Source: Ovis canadensis (taxonomy: Eukaryota > Chordata > Mammalia > Artiodactyla > Bovidae). Taken from it: a DNA stretch of 64,000 nt. The position numbers were made by a program, and so were the translations under genes. The DNA lies in contig NC_091255.1 of NCBI RefSeq assembly GCF_042477335.2, positions 15,044,501 to 15,108,500 on the forward strand, written 5' to 3'. Position 1 is the stretch's first letter. The number at the start of each line of letters is the position of its first letter. Positions 35,036 through 46,779 of this stretch are shown in pieces. The notes beneath the pieces were generated by a model. The model did not search any database, was not told the origin of the DNA, and saw only the letters and a list, made by a program, of their open reading frames with translations.

Positions 35036-35754
35036 TTGAAAAGAATATAGATAATAAGAAAATACAACCAGTACAAGTTGGATTAATAATCATCATTGTT
35101 TAATGATACACTATCATCATTTGTCCGTGTGCAGTCCTTTTTATTTTATGTATTTTTCTCTGGAGTAAAAAACAACCATGCATTAACCACAGAACCTAAA
35201 ACCTAGAACAGTATCAGTGACTTACATTTACTTATAAGTTTTTACCCTAATATTGTGAGTCCAACAACTCTTTCCACAGCTTATTAATGGGCTTCAGCAC
35301 CTCGTCTGGAGAAGAACATCCTATTTTGAGTGACTGCCAACAGACACTTATATTCCCCATCCTCTTATCTATCTCATTTGAATGTTATCCAATCTGTAAT
35401 TTAAACACTGGAGCATGAAAAATTCATGAACTTATGGAGATAGATGTTGAATTCAAAAAACATATGCTATCTTATGTCTCCATTAGCTGATGCCTCTAAT
35501 AATGGCAACACATTATTCACAGCCCTTGAACAAAATTCTAAAACCAAGAACTAAGGAAAAAAAGGGTTCCTGGCAGAGGGTTTTCCAAGTCAGGCTTGAG
35601 GCTACAATAACACGAGCAGGAGTCTTCTTACTGTCTAGATTTTCAGCAGCTCAACTATTCATTTTGAATGAGGGCCACCAGGCATTGTCCAACAGCAGCC
35701 ATCAGACGTGAAGGGACAGGACTTTTCATAGCTTTGGAAATATTAATTATGATG
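35036..35754. other. AT-rich unique sequence, no gene seen
   Basis: No repeat family or convincing frame recognised. Confidence 0.4.
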
Positions 35755-35756
35755 TG

Positions 35757-35868
35757 TTACTCTTGCTTGGAAAATCCCATGGACAGAGAAGCCTGGTAGA
35801 CTACAGCTCATGGGATCACAAAGAGTTGGACACGACTGAGCGATTTCACTTTCACTTTCACTTTTGCA
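35757..35868 (+). mobile_element. Bov SINE A-unit fragment
   Basis: 'actcttgcttggaaaatccc' through 'gactgagcgatttcactttc'. It supplies the start codon of a 213-codon frame (35754-36395) that is otherwise unique DNA. Confidence 0.88.
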
Positions 35869-37369
35869 TGGGAAGTTTAAGAGATGTTATGTTTAGAGAA
35901 ACTGGTGGGGTTGTTGTTGAAGAATCGGCGAAAGTCAGACGCCTACAAGAAAGGACCCTGGAAGAGCCAGCGGTACACAGTCAGAGGCAACAGGTATTCT
36001 GGGGAAGGGGTGTGTTGGGACCATGCTTCAGGGACTTCAGACTGACTCTCCAGTTCCTCACTGTGATCCTAGGTGGTGTTGGGTATTTCTCTTTCCAGAT
36101 GTTTGGAAACAGGAGGATGAGAGAGTGGTTGTGTGCCTGGATGGTCAGTTCTGCCCACTCGGCCCTTTTATCCTCTGTCCCTTCTGTAGTCATGCAAAGA
36201 TGTCCCCAGGTTCCTGAGCTACTGTTACAAACAGAGAAACGCGTAAGAGCACAGTTTCAGGTCTTCATCAACATCTCCTTTTCTCTGCTTTATTCTGTGG
36301 GAACTTTGGAATTTGGCTTTGTGATATTCTGGCGAATGCTCCACAATCAAAAGGCTTTTCAAAATCTCCTCAGGTCTCAAGTTCAAAGCAAATAGTGAAT
36401 CTGGTTGTATTTAGTGCAGATAAAGTATAAATCATTTTCTGTCCTATTTGGACATCCTGAATGAACTGACCTGAGCAAAGAGAACTTGGGTGTTAAGGGC
36501 TCCTAAAGTTTGGGGATTTTGGCTGGATCTCAATGTATTTAGGAGACCCCATTCTAAAATATTTACCCATCCAAATGAAATGAAAGGGTGCTTGTCCTAC
36601 AAGCAGCCCCTGAAATAACATTGGAAGTCCAACCCCTACCACTGAGCAGTGGCTATTACCCTTGGACACTGGTAAGCAGGACTTAGAATTCTGGAATAAT
36701 TTTCCTTTGAATTTATGACTCTTCAACTTCATTTCACACAGCCTTCTCGTCTCCTCTCCCACATTAAATTGGTCTATAAAAGTCCATACACCATAAAATG
36801 AGACCAGGGTGATGTGGCAAAGTGTCCCCCAAGGTCAACATTATGATAAACTCCCCATTCCACCTCCCCATCCCAGCCACACCCCAGGAGGAAATGGAAA
36901 CAAAAGGCATGATGGCTGCAGACTTCATTTCTGGCAGCTCTTAAAGAGTTGCATGGTTCAATTTAGCTGAAACAGAGCACCTTTCTGAAAAGAGACACTT
37001 TTCTTCCTATTCATGTCCCTCATCTGCATGGTGGTCTACACAAAGGATCAAGAACATACCTGAATCTCGCTGAATTCAAGAGAGCTGACACCAAGAACTT
37101 CCCATGGCCTGGCTCCAGCCACATGTAGAGCAACCTGGAAGGCCAGCCCTGATGGGGTCTGAAATACTTGGCTCCAGGTTCAGCCTGTGGGCTGACTGTC
37201 TGGTTTTTTTTGAACACAAACTAGCCTGGTAGTCTTTGTGTAGAATACTCCTTGAAGCTTTTTTCCATGACATCTGCCAACTAAATGTATAAATTACTCT
37301 GTTTACTCCTCTGTGATAGGGTAGATAGTTTATTCAGAAGCAAAGGGTTTCTTCTCATTCTTGCATTTT
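35869..37369. other. Unique sequence, no gene confirmed
   Basis: Holds most of the longest frame in the window outside the recognisable LINE remnants (35754-36395, plus, 213 codons). That frame begins inside a SINE, has no domain and mixed low-complexity segments, so I regard it as chance. Nothing else recognised. Confidence 0.4.
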
Positions 37370-37575
37370 CTTCTAGCACTCAATAATCTGCTACTATGTG
37401 ACAAAAAACTGAGCAAAATGTTTTTAATATGTGATTCCATTTTATTCTTCATTACAATCCCAGTAAAATGGGCTAAGCATTCATTTTACAGATGAGGAAA
37501 CTGAGATGACTGCTTTAATTGCCACACAAACCAGTCAGGGGGCAGAGTAGGAACTAGAACTTAAGTCTCCTCATT
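37370..37575 (-). mobile_element. MIR SINE
   Basis: Antisense MIR: 'cattttacagatgaggaaac', 'ctgagatgactgctttaatt' and 'gcagagtaggaactagaact'. Confidence 0.75.
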
Positions 37576-37649
37576 TCCATTTTTTTTTTCTTTTCTTTTT
37601 AAAACTTATCCATTGCAGTTTCCTGCTTGACTGTTTTGACTTGGTATTT

Positions 37650-37740
37650 CAGCCTTCAACCATTCTTTCATCCATTCAATGGCTATAGTTTGTGCATCTA
37701 CTGTGTACAAGGTACTAGGTCCAAAGGCTAAGCACAGGGA
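37650..37740 (-). mobile_element. L2 LINE 3' tip
   Basis: 'tttcatccattcaatggcta' and 'gcatctactgtgtacaaggt' resemble the antisense L2 terminus. Confidence 0.45.
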
Positions 37741-37975
37741 TCTGTAAGCTTTTTCTATGAAGAGCTAGATACTAAAATATTTTAGGATTTAAGAGGCATA
37801 TTGTTTCAGCTGCAACTTGTCAACTCCACCACTGTAGTGCAGAAGTCACCATAAACAGTAGGTAGATTAATTGATATGACTGTATTGCAGAAAAAAACTT
37901 ACTTATAAAAGTAGGTAGGCGGTCAGATTTGGCACTCTGGCTATAGTTTTCTAAAGACTACCACACAGCGGACAG
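37741..37975 (+). mobile_element. MER20-type hAT DNA transposon
   Basis: 'agagctagatactaaaatat', 'caactccaccactgtagtgc' and 'cagatttggcactctggcta' keep the order of the non-autonomous MER20 element. Confidence 0.6.
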
Positions 37976-38334
37976 TCTGCATGCACAGATGTAGTATCAC
38001 TAGTCAGGCACCACAGAATCGTGTTGACTCTGAATCCTGGGCCTGCAGTGAGAATGAGAATAACCAGACTTGGACTGATCCTCAAAATAATCCAAAGAGG
38101 CCCACCTGAGTCATCACTGTCTTCTACAATGAGGTATAAACTGTGCCCCTCAGCATTTCCCTGGCATCATTCATGTGAATGTTCTTAGTGCTAGCAAAGC
38201 CCTTGTGAGCTGTGTGTAGGAAAAAAAAACAAAAAGTGTTAAATAGTAGAAAATAACAAGAATTCTGAGCCTTAGAAAACACAAAATGTCCTGAGTGTGG
38301 GCATGGCCATCCACAGATCTAACCGCATTTGCAA

Positions 38335-38550
38335 AATTATTAATTATAACAACAGCTACCATGGATTGACATTCATAGGCTGAAGGCACCCATCTGCGTT
38401 ATCCTCATTGATCCTCACAACAATCCCGTGGTCAATAAGTATTGTTATTTCCACTTTCTAAATGAAGAAATCTAGACTCAGAGAAGTTAGGTCTCAAAGG
38501 TCACACAACCAGAAAGTAGCCAACTTAGAATCTGAGAAAAAGTCAGCCTC
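38335..38550 (-). mobile_element. MIR SINE
   Basis: Antisense MIR: 'tgatcctcacaacaatcccg', 'ttgttatttccactttctaa' and 'ggtcacacaaccagaaagta'. Confidence 0.75.
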
Positions 38551-38713
38551 TTTCAAAGGTCATGACCCTCAGCATCAAGGTAGACTTGCTTTTGAAAGAA
38601 GAAAATGAAAGAACAAGTATCTTTTATTTTTGTCATGACGGTTGCATCCATGGAATCATGGCAATAATACTCTGGAGGGGACCACTTGACATGAAAGATG
38701 TGGGATACCAGCC

Positions 38714-38817
38714 CCAGAGCATGCGCTGCTAACTGCAGTCAGCTTCCTGAGGCACAGGAAGCCTTCCAGAGCATGTGCTACTAACTGTGGTCAGCTTCCT
38801 GAGGCACAGGAAGCCTT
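38714..38817. repeat. Tandem duplication, 52-bp unit x2
   Basis: Both units start ccagagcatg and share 'gtcagcttcctgaggcacag' then 'gaagcctt'; they lie at 38714-38765 and 38766-38817 with about five differences. Confidence 0.92.
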
Positions 38818-39974
38818 CTCCCAGTGTGTGTCCACAGTGCCCTCTGCTGCCTCCGCGGATTACCACAGAGGCCCTGTTCAGAGTCTCCTTCAAGACAGGT
38901 GATCCTTACTACCCTGAGGACTGGCATTTGAGTCATGGTGTGAGATTTTATCCGGATTCTTTTCTTGTTACTCCTAATAATTCTACAGTGGGCCGCTCGA
39001 TCTTTCCTGGGGATGGGGGGTTGGGGAAGAGGAAAGAGAAGCCACAGTCCACCCCTGGTGCGTTGAGACAGGCAGCCTCTCGGCGCTTGCCTGCCTGCCA
39101 CCTGAACAACGGTGCACGTCTTACTGTTCCCAGGGTGGCTTGTGTTCAGCTGAATGGCGACGACATCTGGGCCAGGAAGAGGTCAAGGAGGTTCCCAATG
39201 GTCCCCGGGGGCATTTATAGCTCCAAATCAGGTAAATCTTATTTCATTATTGACAAAAAGTTTTCATGAAAGTGAGCAAACACAGCACTGACCTAATGGG
39301 TGCAAGGAAAGGGGACAAATCAAGAAAAAAGAATACAGACCAAGTGATTGCTAAAGGAGCTAGAATGGGAGAGTTTTTTTAAAAAAAGGAATTAAATAAA
39401 TAAAATATCATCCTTCATGCTACAGTGGGGCTGTGGCCTGGGGATGCAACTGGAAACTTCATGTGGTGAGTTCTAATGGGATGTGGGTTGGGCCAAAATA
39501 TATTTGTCTCCAAGAAATACATATTTCAAAATGCTAAGCTTCACTTTTTTTTTTTTTTTGCTTTAAAGCAAATAACCAGGAAAATGCCAGGCTTGATTCT
39601 TTCTTGAATGGGACCCTGGATATGTCTTATGAAGGGAAAACCCTTGCGAGCAGTTGCCTGGTAGGTCCATTCAGCTACGCTTTAAGCATCCACTGTGAAT
39701 CTCTGCCCTCACGGCATCCAGGATCATGTCCAAACCTCCCTTCCCCATCCCCCACCCACACATGATGTGCTTCCTTTTTTCAAAGGAGCAGTCATATTGG
39801 AAGAAGTACAGGGCACCAAAACACAGTTTTGCTGTTCCAGTAGTCAAATCTCTGAGCCCACAGAGATGTTTCTCTGACTACCACATTTTCCTTAGCTCTT
39901 CCAGGCTCCATCCCTCTAAGCAAACATTCCCTCTACATTTAGGCTCCTTCTAACACCGAGTATAATGTCATGGA
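38818..39974. other. Unique sequence, no gene confirmed
   Basis: A 164-codon plus frame (38775-39269) begins in the tandem duplication and shows no recognised domain. A 14-T run is near 39547-39560. It is fairly GC-rich for the window (38850-39200), so it merits a conservation check. Confidence 0.4.
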
Positions 39975-40130
39975 AAGAAGCATTGACAACCTGGGTTTCA
40001 GTGGTTTTGCTATTCACTTCCTCAGGGTTAAGCATCCCAGACTTTGTTTTCTCATCCTTATTCAATACTCTGTATTGAATTTAGTTCCTGTGGAGAATCA
40101 AATGGGATAATGTTCACAAAAGTATGTTAA
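39975..40130 (+). mobile_element. MIR SINE
   Basis: Sense MIR: 'acaacctgggtttcagtgg', 'gactttgttttctcatcctt' and 'gagaatcaaatgggataatg'. Confidence 0.6.
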
Positions 40131-40134
40131 TAAA

Positions 40135-40260
40135 TACACAAACAAGTATTCATTAACTGCCTGATGTGCGCTTGACGTTGAGAAATAGGATATTAAGGCA
40201 CAGCCTTTGACCTTGAGGAGTTTATAACCTAGACAAAGAGGTAAACAGGGAAGTAAGCAG
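40135..40260 (-). mobile_element. L2 LINE 3' fragment
   Basis: 'gtattcattaactgcctgat' and 'tttgaccttgaggagtttat' resemble the antisense L2 end. Confidence 0.45.
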
Positions 40261-40487
40261 TTGCCATGTAGTGTGTAGAGACTGGTTTGTGTTTATTTGT
40301 TTCTTTGGCTTTTTTTTTCTTGTTCGCTGTAGCAGACAAACTCACGACATGTTCCAGATCCTATACCTACTGTCATTTATTCCTTTTCCCTTCTTGGGCC
40401 TCAGATTTCCAATTTGCCAAATGAATGAGTGTCTAGATAATTTGTTAACCAAAACAGAACACTTCTGAAAGTCAGAGCTGTGTGTCT

Positions 40488-40692
40488 GTTAATCGTTCAG
40501 TCGCATCCAATTCTTTGTGATCCCATGGACTGTAGCCCACCAGGCTCTTCTGTCCATGGGATTTTCCAGGCAGGAATACTGCAGTGAGTCACCATGCCCT
40601 TCTCCAGGGGATCTTTCCAACCCAGGGATCGAACCTGGGTCTCCTGAATTGCAGGTAGATTTTCTTACTGTCTGAGCTACCAGGGAAGCCCC
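40488..40692 (-). mobile_element. Bov-tA SINE
   Basis: Full antisense monomer. The B-box complement 'gggatcgaacctgggtct' keeps the consensus core, and the element ends 'ctaccagggaagcccc'. Confidence 0.92.
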
Positions 40693-41584
40693 AAAAGTGA
40701 GAGGAGGTGCTATTATCCCAGAGCAACTACGCCAGAACAAAGATCCCAGGCAACCAGAGATTACAGCCACACTACAGATGAGTGGGAACAGGCATTCAGC
40801 ACTGTCTGAGGTCTATCGTAGTTCCTACAGTTCATGGTCTTACAGTGATTTTCACAAGTCTTCTCTTAGCCCCAATTAACACGTTTCCTCTCTGGCTGTC
40901 CTCATTGGCATGGCTGCTGGTCAGTAGTATACGGTGAGCTCAACCTTAGCAATCCCCGAAAATCTTGGTTGCTGCCCTCACCGATCAAATCCTTTGTGAG
41001 TCAAACCGCATCATATTTTTTGAGCTCATATCAGCTGTTGGAGCTTAGCTGCTTCATGAGCCTAGGAAACTAAATGAAAATAAACACAGGCAACAGAGGT
41101 CATGGTACTGTGGGATGTGAAGCTCTTGGGGTGTATTTTCCCCTATCTCAGATACTTTTTATATTAATCTCTGCTCCTAAAGTAGGAAGCCTTGTGCTCA
41201 CTCAGATGAGCAAGTTTCCAGACAACATAGATGTTTGACAATACCCACCCACTGTGAGCTTTAGCAGGCCTAAGATGGCTAAGAGGAGAGGATTAGTGAG
41301 CTGATTTTGTAAATCTCCCTCTCCCCATTCTCCAGCCTCCTCACAATTTTACTCCCTTTTCATTTCCTTTCTCAACAATTTTATGTGCTTGGGATAAAAA
41401 TCTTAAAAGTTTCTCTTTTTTTTTCCCCTAAATTATGTAGCAAAACTATTTCTGCCACAGCCTAGGGAAATTGAGGCACAAATGAAACACAGGAGAGTTC
41501 TTGACAACCATTTACACCCAAGCTCACACAATTTGTGCGAAATGATTTGAGATTAGTGATAGAACCTCTTATATATTCAGGCTG
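40693..41584. other. Unique sequence, no gene seen
   Basis: No repeat or supported frame apart from a short poly-T tract near 41418. Confidence 0.45.
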
Positions 41585-41616
41585 TATGCTGCATGTCTTC
41601 CCAGAATTAGACAGTT

Positions 41617-41840
41617 GCTTCCCTGGTGGCTCAGTAGGTAAAGAATCCACCTGCAATACAGACCTCCTGCAATACTGGAGACCCAGAGTTGATCCCTGGG
41701 TTGGGAAGATACCTTGAAAAAGGAAATAGCAACCCACTCCAGTATCTTTGCTGTGAAATCCCATGGAGAGCAGAGCCTGGCAAGCTACAGTCCATGGGGT
41801 CACAAGACATGGGGTCGGACATGACTTGGCCACTAAACCA
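41617..41840 (+). mobile_element. Bov-tA SINE with small internal duplication
   Basis: Sense monomer. In the head, 'cctgcaatac' occurs twice (about 41650 and 41666) around 'agacctc', a local duplication not seen in other copies. A 29-nt imperfect direct repeat flanks the element (41585-41613 and 41845-41873). Confidence 0.9.
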
Positions 41841-41873
41841 CCACCATGTTGCATATCTTCTGAGAATAAGACA

Positions 41874-43024
41874 TTTTAACATGATCTTAAAATCAAGGTA
41901 ATGCGGCTGTTCTAACCATGCCTCTTCCCAAACGCATACACACGGTCCACATGAATATCTTTTGTCAGAGAGTTGTAGGGCCTCAGGAGTCACGTGGTCC
42001 TGGAGGCCTCTTTTTCTAGCTAAAAAGCTTCATTTCCTGACGGTTAAGCCCCAAGGATTGCAGAAACAGATTCTGGAGGGGAAGTCTCACCATCCTGGCA
42101 GGCAGCATAGGGTGGCACCTTAATTGCTTTCATCTGTATCATAAAACAGCCCATTTTGGTGACTCGGTTATGGAATAAGAATTTATGCAGCAGGAACTAG
42201 GTTGGGTGTTCAGGAGGTGACTGCAGGGTGAGAGGCGGAGAGACAATACAGTGATACATTTACCAAATTCTTCCTGAGCCTGAAAGCACTTAGAGAAGGG
42301 GCACTGAAAGGACGGCTACCACCCCAAGTCCAGTGGAATGTGGAATCTTTTCCTTCCCAGTCTTCACAGCTAGCCTATGCCGGGCATCCTCCTCTGGGGC
42401 CTGGAATACCTTGCTAATGGCCCATCTCGGCTAACTATCTTCAGACATGCATAGGAAGACCTGGAAATCACCAATCCTGGTTCAAATGGGGTTGTTACTG
42501 TAATCATACCTTTTACCTACCTACTTTATCAGAAAGCTGGATGACCAATACTTGGTGATACTGCACGGAATGAAATGGAAGTGAAAGTTAGCATGATTTG
42601 GTCTGACAGGGACACGGGGATGGGATTCCTGGGCTACTTCTTGATGCTTTTTTCTGAAGTAAGCTTTACTTCTATCCATGCCCCCATGCTCTGTATCCCT
42701 CTCTGTTGGCTCTCCAGGAGCCTGCTGGTCTGAATTTAGTAAGTAGGCCTTATGATGCTTAATCCGAAGCCCTCAAATTCCACATGGCATGTTTGAAAGG
42801 AAGGCATGCACATTATCTCAAATTCTTTTTCTTTGCGTTTAAAATGTCATCTTCAAGATCAAAAGTGAAAGCTCTGCTCTTGCACTGAGCCCAGCCCAGC
42901 TGTCCTGTGGGGTCCAGGTAACTCTGCTAGACTGTGCACAATTTGCCACTTCCCAGTCCCCACCCGATTTTGCCCTTCAAGTACGGACAAGATGCTGTTG
43001 ACTCACTACAATCAGGAAAGATGA
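41874..43024. other. Unique sequence, no gene seen
   Basis: No repeat family or coding frame recognised. Confidence 0.45.
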
Positions 43025-43500
43025 TTTGAGGTTTTCAGCATAACTTAGTGAGTGTTGAGTGAGCATCTGTTATGTCCCAGGCTCTGCTTCTAAGTTTAGC
43101 AATCGTTTTCGGTTCAGGAAAGAGTAGTTGGGCCAACAAGATGAAGAAAGTACGTCTTCAAGAATAATATTTTTTGAAGCATGTTTAAATAAGTGATGTG
43201 CACATAATTGGAAAATAGCATGCAAACAACATGTAAGAAGGCATGTGAGTCATATGGAAACGTTGGCAGATCCTAGAGGACAGAGCTGTTAATTCTGCCT
43301 GGGGTATCAGAGAGGACTTGTCTGGTATGTGAAAACTCAGAGAGTTTGAACTGAGCTTTACATATTAATTCGAACATGAATTCCATTTACTGAATGGCTG
43401 TTGAGTGACAGATAGTGCAGATTTAAGCAATGTTCTTGTCACCAGGGAACTCATGACCTATCTGGTGAGTCAGATAAACAATGATTATCATAAAATAAAG
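43025..43500 (-). mobile_element. Scattered L2-like fragments
   Basis: 'gtgagcatctgttatgtccc' (about 43056) and 'gaatggctgttgagtgacag' (about 43391) with 'agggaactcatgacctatct' resemble the antisense L2 3' end. The middle is unassigned. Confidence 0.35.
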
Positions 43501-43524
43501 AAAAATGGCTTTGGACTGGTAATA

Positions 43525-43730
43525 ATAGTAACAGCACCCTCAGCTCTTTCAAAAGCACTACTAGGTGTTAGGTACCATTCACTGACTACTTTTCAACTCA
43601 TTATTTAGTTATAATTTAAAATTATACCATACACTGGGGTCCATAATAGGTTTACACAAAGGGAAACTTGTTCAGAATTGCCTTTCTAGTCACTGGGATA
43701 ACCAAAATCTGAACTCTTGAATTCATGTAT
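43525..43730 (-). mobile_element. MIR SINE
   Basis: 'ctactaggtgttaggtacca' and 'acacaaagggaaacttgttc' with a diverged core fit antisense MIR. Confidence 0.45.
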
Positions 43731-43919
43731 GTTAGACTGTAAAGTTAATAGACCCTTAACTATTAAAGAAGAGTTGGGTGGAAGGAACAATGTAAAGCAA
43801 GAGAAAAAAACTGGGGCAGATACAGGAGAAGGAAATTACATTACAGGGTCAAGATGGGGCACTTCCTTTGGAACTTACTCTACCTTGAAGTATTGTAAGG
43901 CTGGGTAGGTAGGATTATG

Positions 43920-45800
43920 GCTGTTGTTCAGCTGCTAATTCGTGTCAGATTCTTTGTGACCCCATGGACTGCAGCATGCCAGGCTTCCCTGTCCTTCACT
44001 ACCTCAAACTCATGTTCATTGAGTCGAAGATGCTGTCTAACAATCTCATCCTCCTTGGCACCCTCTCCTTTTGCCTTCAGTCTTCATCAGCAGCAGGGTC
44101 ATTTCCAGTGAGTTGACTCTTTTCATCAGGTGGCCAAAGTATTGGAGCTTCAGCTTCAGCAGCAGGTTTCCAATAAATATTCAGGGTTGATTTTCATTAG
44201 GATTGACTGGTTCACCTCCTGGCAGACCAAGGGACTCTCAAGAATCTTCTCCAGCACCACAGTTCAAAAATATCAATTCTTCAGTGCTCAGACTTCCTTA
44301 TGGCTCAAATCTCACATTCCTACATGACTACTGGAAAAAAATAATAGCTTTGACTATACGAAAATTTGTCAACAAAGTAATGTCTCTGCTTTCTAATATG
44401 CTGTCTAGGTTTCATACCTTTCCTTCCAAGGAGCAAGTGTCTTTTAATTTCATGGCTACAGTCACCATCTGCAGTGATTTTAGAGCCCAAGAAAATAAAA
44501 TCTGTCACTGGTTCCATTTTTTCCACTTCTATTTGCCATGAAGTGATGGGACTGGATGCCATGATCTTAGTTTTTGAATGATGAGTTTCTAGCCAGCTTT
44601 TTCACTCTACTCTTTCACCTGCATCAAGAGGCTCTTTAGTTTCTCTTCACTTTCTGACATTAGTGTGGTATTTTCTGCATATCTAAGGCTATTGAAATTT
44701 CTTCCAGAAATCTTTATTCCATCTTGTGGTTCATCCAGCCTGGCATTTTGTATGATGTACTCTGCACAGAAATTAAATAAGCAGGGTGATAATATAGAAC
44801 CTTGGCATACTCCTTTCCCAATTTTGAAACAGTCTGTTGTTACATATCTGGTTCTAACAGTTGCTTCTTGTCCTGCATACAGGTTTTACAGGAGGCAGGT
44901 AAGGTGGTCGGGTATTCCCATCTCTTTAAGAATTTTCCATAATTTGTTGTGATCCACACAGTCAAAGGCTTTAGGGAAGTCAGCGAAGCAGAAGCAGGTG
45001 ATTTTCTGGAATTCTCTTGCTTTCTCTATGGTCCAGCAAATGTTGGCAACTTGATCTCTGATTCCTCTGCCTTTTCTAAACTCAGTTTGTATATCTGGAA
45101 GTTCTCAGTTCATGTATTGTTGAAACCTATCTTGAAGGACTTTTAGCATAATCTTGATAGCATGTGAAATAAACACAATTATAGGGTAGTTTGAATATGC
45201 TTTGGCATTGACTTTCTTTGGGATTACAATGAAAACTGATCCTTTTCCAGTCCTGTGGTCCCTGCCAGTTTTTCCGAATTTGCTGACATATTGAGTGCAG
45301 CACTTTAACAGTGTCATCTTTTATGATTTTAAATAGCTCAGCTGGAATTCCATCACCTCCACTAGTTTTGTTCACAGTAATGCTTCCTAAGGTCCACTTG
45401 ACTTCACACTGTAGGATAGCTGGCTCAAGCTGAGTACCATACCATGGTGGTTATTGGGGTCATTAAGACCTTTTTTTATAGCTCTTCTCCTTATTCTTGC
45501 TACCTCTTCTAAATCTCTTTCGGTTCTGTTAGGTCCTTACCATTTCTGTCCTTTATTGTGCCCATCCTTGCATGAAATATTCCCTTGATATCTCCAAATT
45601 TTCTTGAAGAGATCACTAGTCTTTCCAATTCTTTGTTTTCTTGTATTTCTTTGAATTGTTCACTTGTGAAGGCCTTCTTATCTCTCCTTGCTAGTCTCTG
45701 GAATAGATGTTGGGTATATTTCCCCTTTCTCCCTTGCCTTTCACTTCACTTCTTTCCTAAGCTATTTGTAAAGCCTCTTTAGAAAACCACTTTGTCTTCA
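43920..45800 (-). mobile_element. BovB LINE, about 1.9 kb
   Basis: Antisense copy from its 3' tail (gttgttcagctgctaattcg) to the linker after the endonuclease ('gtaaagcctctttagaaaac'). On the minus strand, RT finger codons read MNKTSGGDGIPAELFKIIKDD (45375 leftwards), with frameshifts through the palm. The box usually encoding YADD is degraded (about 44675). It forms an inverted pair with the BovB at 46776-47925. Confidence 0.92.
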
Positions 45801-45910
45801 TAGGGTAAGGTTTGATATTGAGACACTTAGATAACTAAGAAGTCTAGTTTTTATTCTGTAAACTGTGAGTATCTGAAGCAGTGGTTTTAGATAGAATGTA
45901 ATATAACAGA

Positions 45911-46120
45911 GGACCTCCCTGGTGGCTCAGATGGTAAAGGATTCTCTTGCAATGTGGGAGACCTGGGTTCAATCCCTGGGTTGGGAAGATCCCCTGGAGA
46001 AGAGAATGGCTACTTGTTCCAGTGTTCTACTCTAGAGAATTCCAAGGACAGAGGAGTCTGTCAAGCTACAGTCCATGGGGTCGCAAAGAGTCAAACATGG
46101 CTGAGCAAATTTCACTGACT
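45911..46120 (+). mobile_element. Bov-tA SINE
   Basis: Sense monomer: 'cctccctggtggctcagatg', 'gggttcaatccctgggttgg', ending 'ctgagcaaatttcac'. Short similar flanks (aatataacaga / aatataagaga) hint at a duplication. Confidence 0.9.
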
Positions 46121-46202
46121 GAATATAAGAGAACCCAAATTCATGGATTTAGAAAAGGCAGTGAAGGAAAATCAACTATGTTGGAGTGATTAGAAAACCA
46201 GG

Positions 46203-46480
46203 GGGATTGCAACACTATTTACAATAGTTAGAACATGGATGCAACCTAGTGTTCATCAACAGATGAATGAATAAAGAAGCTGTGATATATATATATGCAA
46301 TGGAATATTACTCAGCCATGAAAAGGAATGCATTTGAGTCAGTTCTAATGAGGTGGACGAACCTAGAGACTGTTATACAGAGTGAAGTAAGTCAGAGAAA
46401 GATAAATATCTTGTGTACTAACACATATATATGGAATCTAGAAAGATGGCACTGAAAAATTTATTTGCAGGGCAGCAGTG
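46203..46480 (+). mobile_element. Ruminant L1 3' UTR fragment
   Basis: 'actatttacaatagttagaa', 'atggaatattactcagccat' and 'atttatttgcagggcagcag' are collinear with 56518-56780 of the larger L1 here. It stops where Bov-A2 begins and does not resume. Confidence 0.9.
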
Positions 46481-46739
46481 GAGAAGGCGATGGCACCCCA
46501 CTCCAGTACTCTTGCCTGGAAAATCCCATGGCTGGAGGAGCCTGGTGGGCTGCAGTCCATGGGGTCGCACAGAGTCAGACACGACTGAGCGACTTCACTT
46601 CCACTTTTCACTTTCATGCATTGGAGAAGGAAATGGCAACCCATTCCAGTGTTCTTGCCTGGAGAATCCCAGGGATGGGGGAGCCTGGTGGGCTGCCATC
46701 TATGGGGTCACACAGAGTCAGACATGACTGAAGCGACTT

Positions 46740-46775
<36 letters not shown>
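46481..46775 (+). mobile_element. Bov-A2 SINE, full dimer
   Basis: Two A units ('gagaaggcgatggcacccca' and 'gagaaggaaatggcaaccca') plus a long AGC tail. L1 lies to the left and BovB to the right, so any duplication cannot be read clearly. Confidence 0.93.
46740..46775. repeat. (AGC)12 microsatellite
   Basis: Twelve uninterrupted AGC units grown from the Bov-A2 tail; likely polymorphic. The poly-Ala frame on the minus strand is an artefact. Confidence 0.95.

Positions 46776-46779
<4 letters not shown>

Noticed and set aside
35754-36395. 213-codon plus-strand open frame
   Set aside because: Its start codon and first 35 or so codons lie in a Bov SINE, the rest is unique DNA with no domain, and there is no supporting promoter or splice context.
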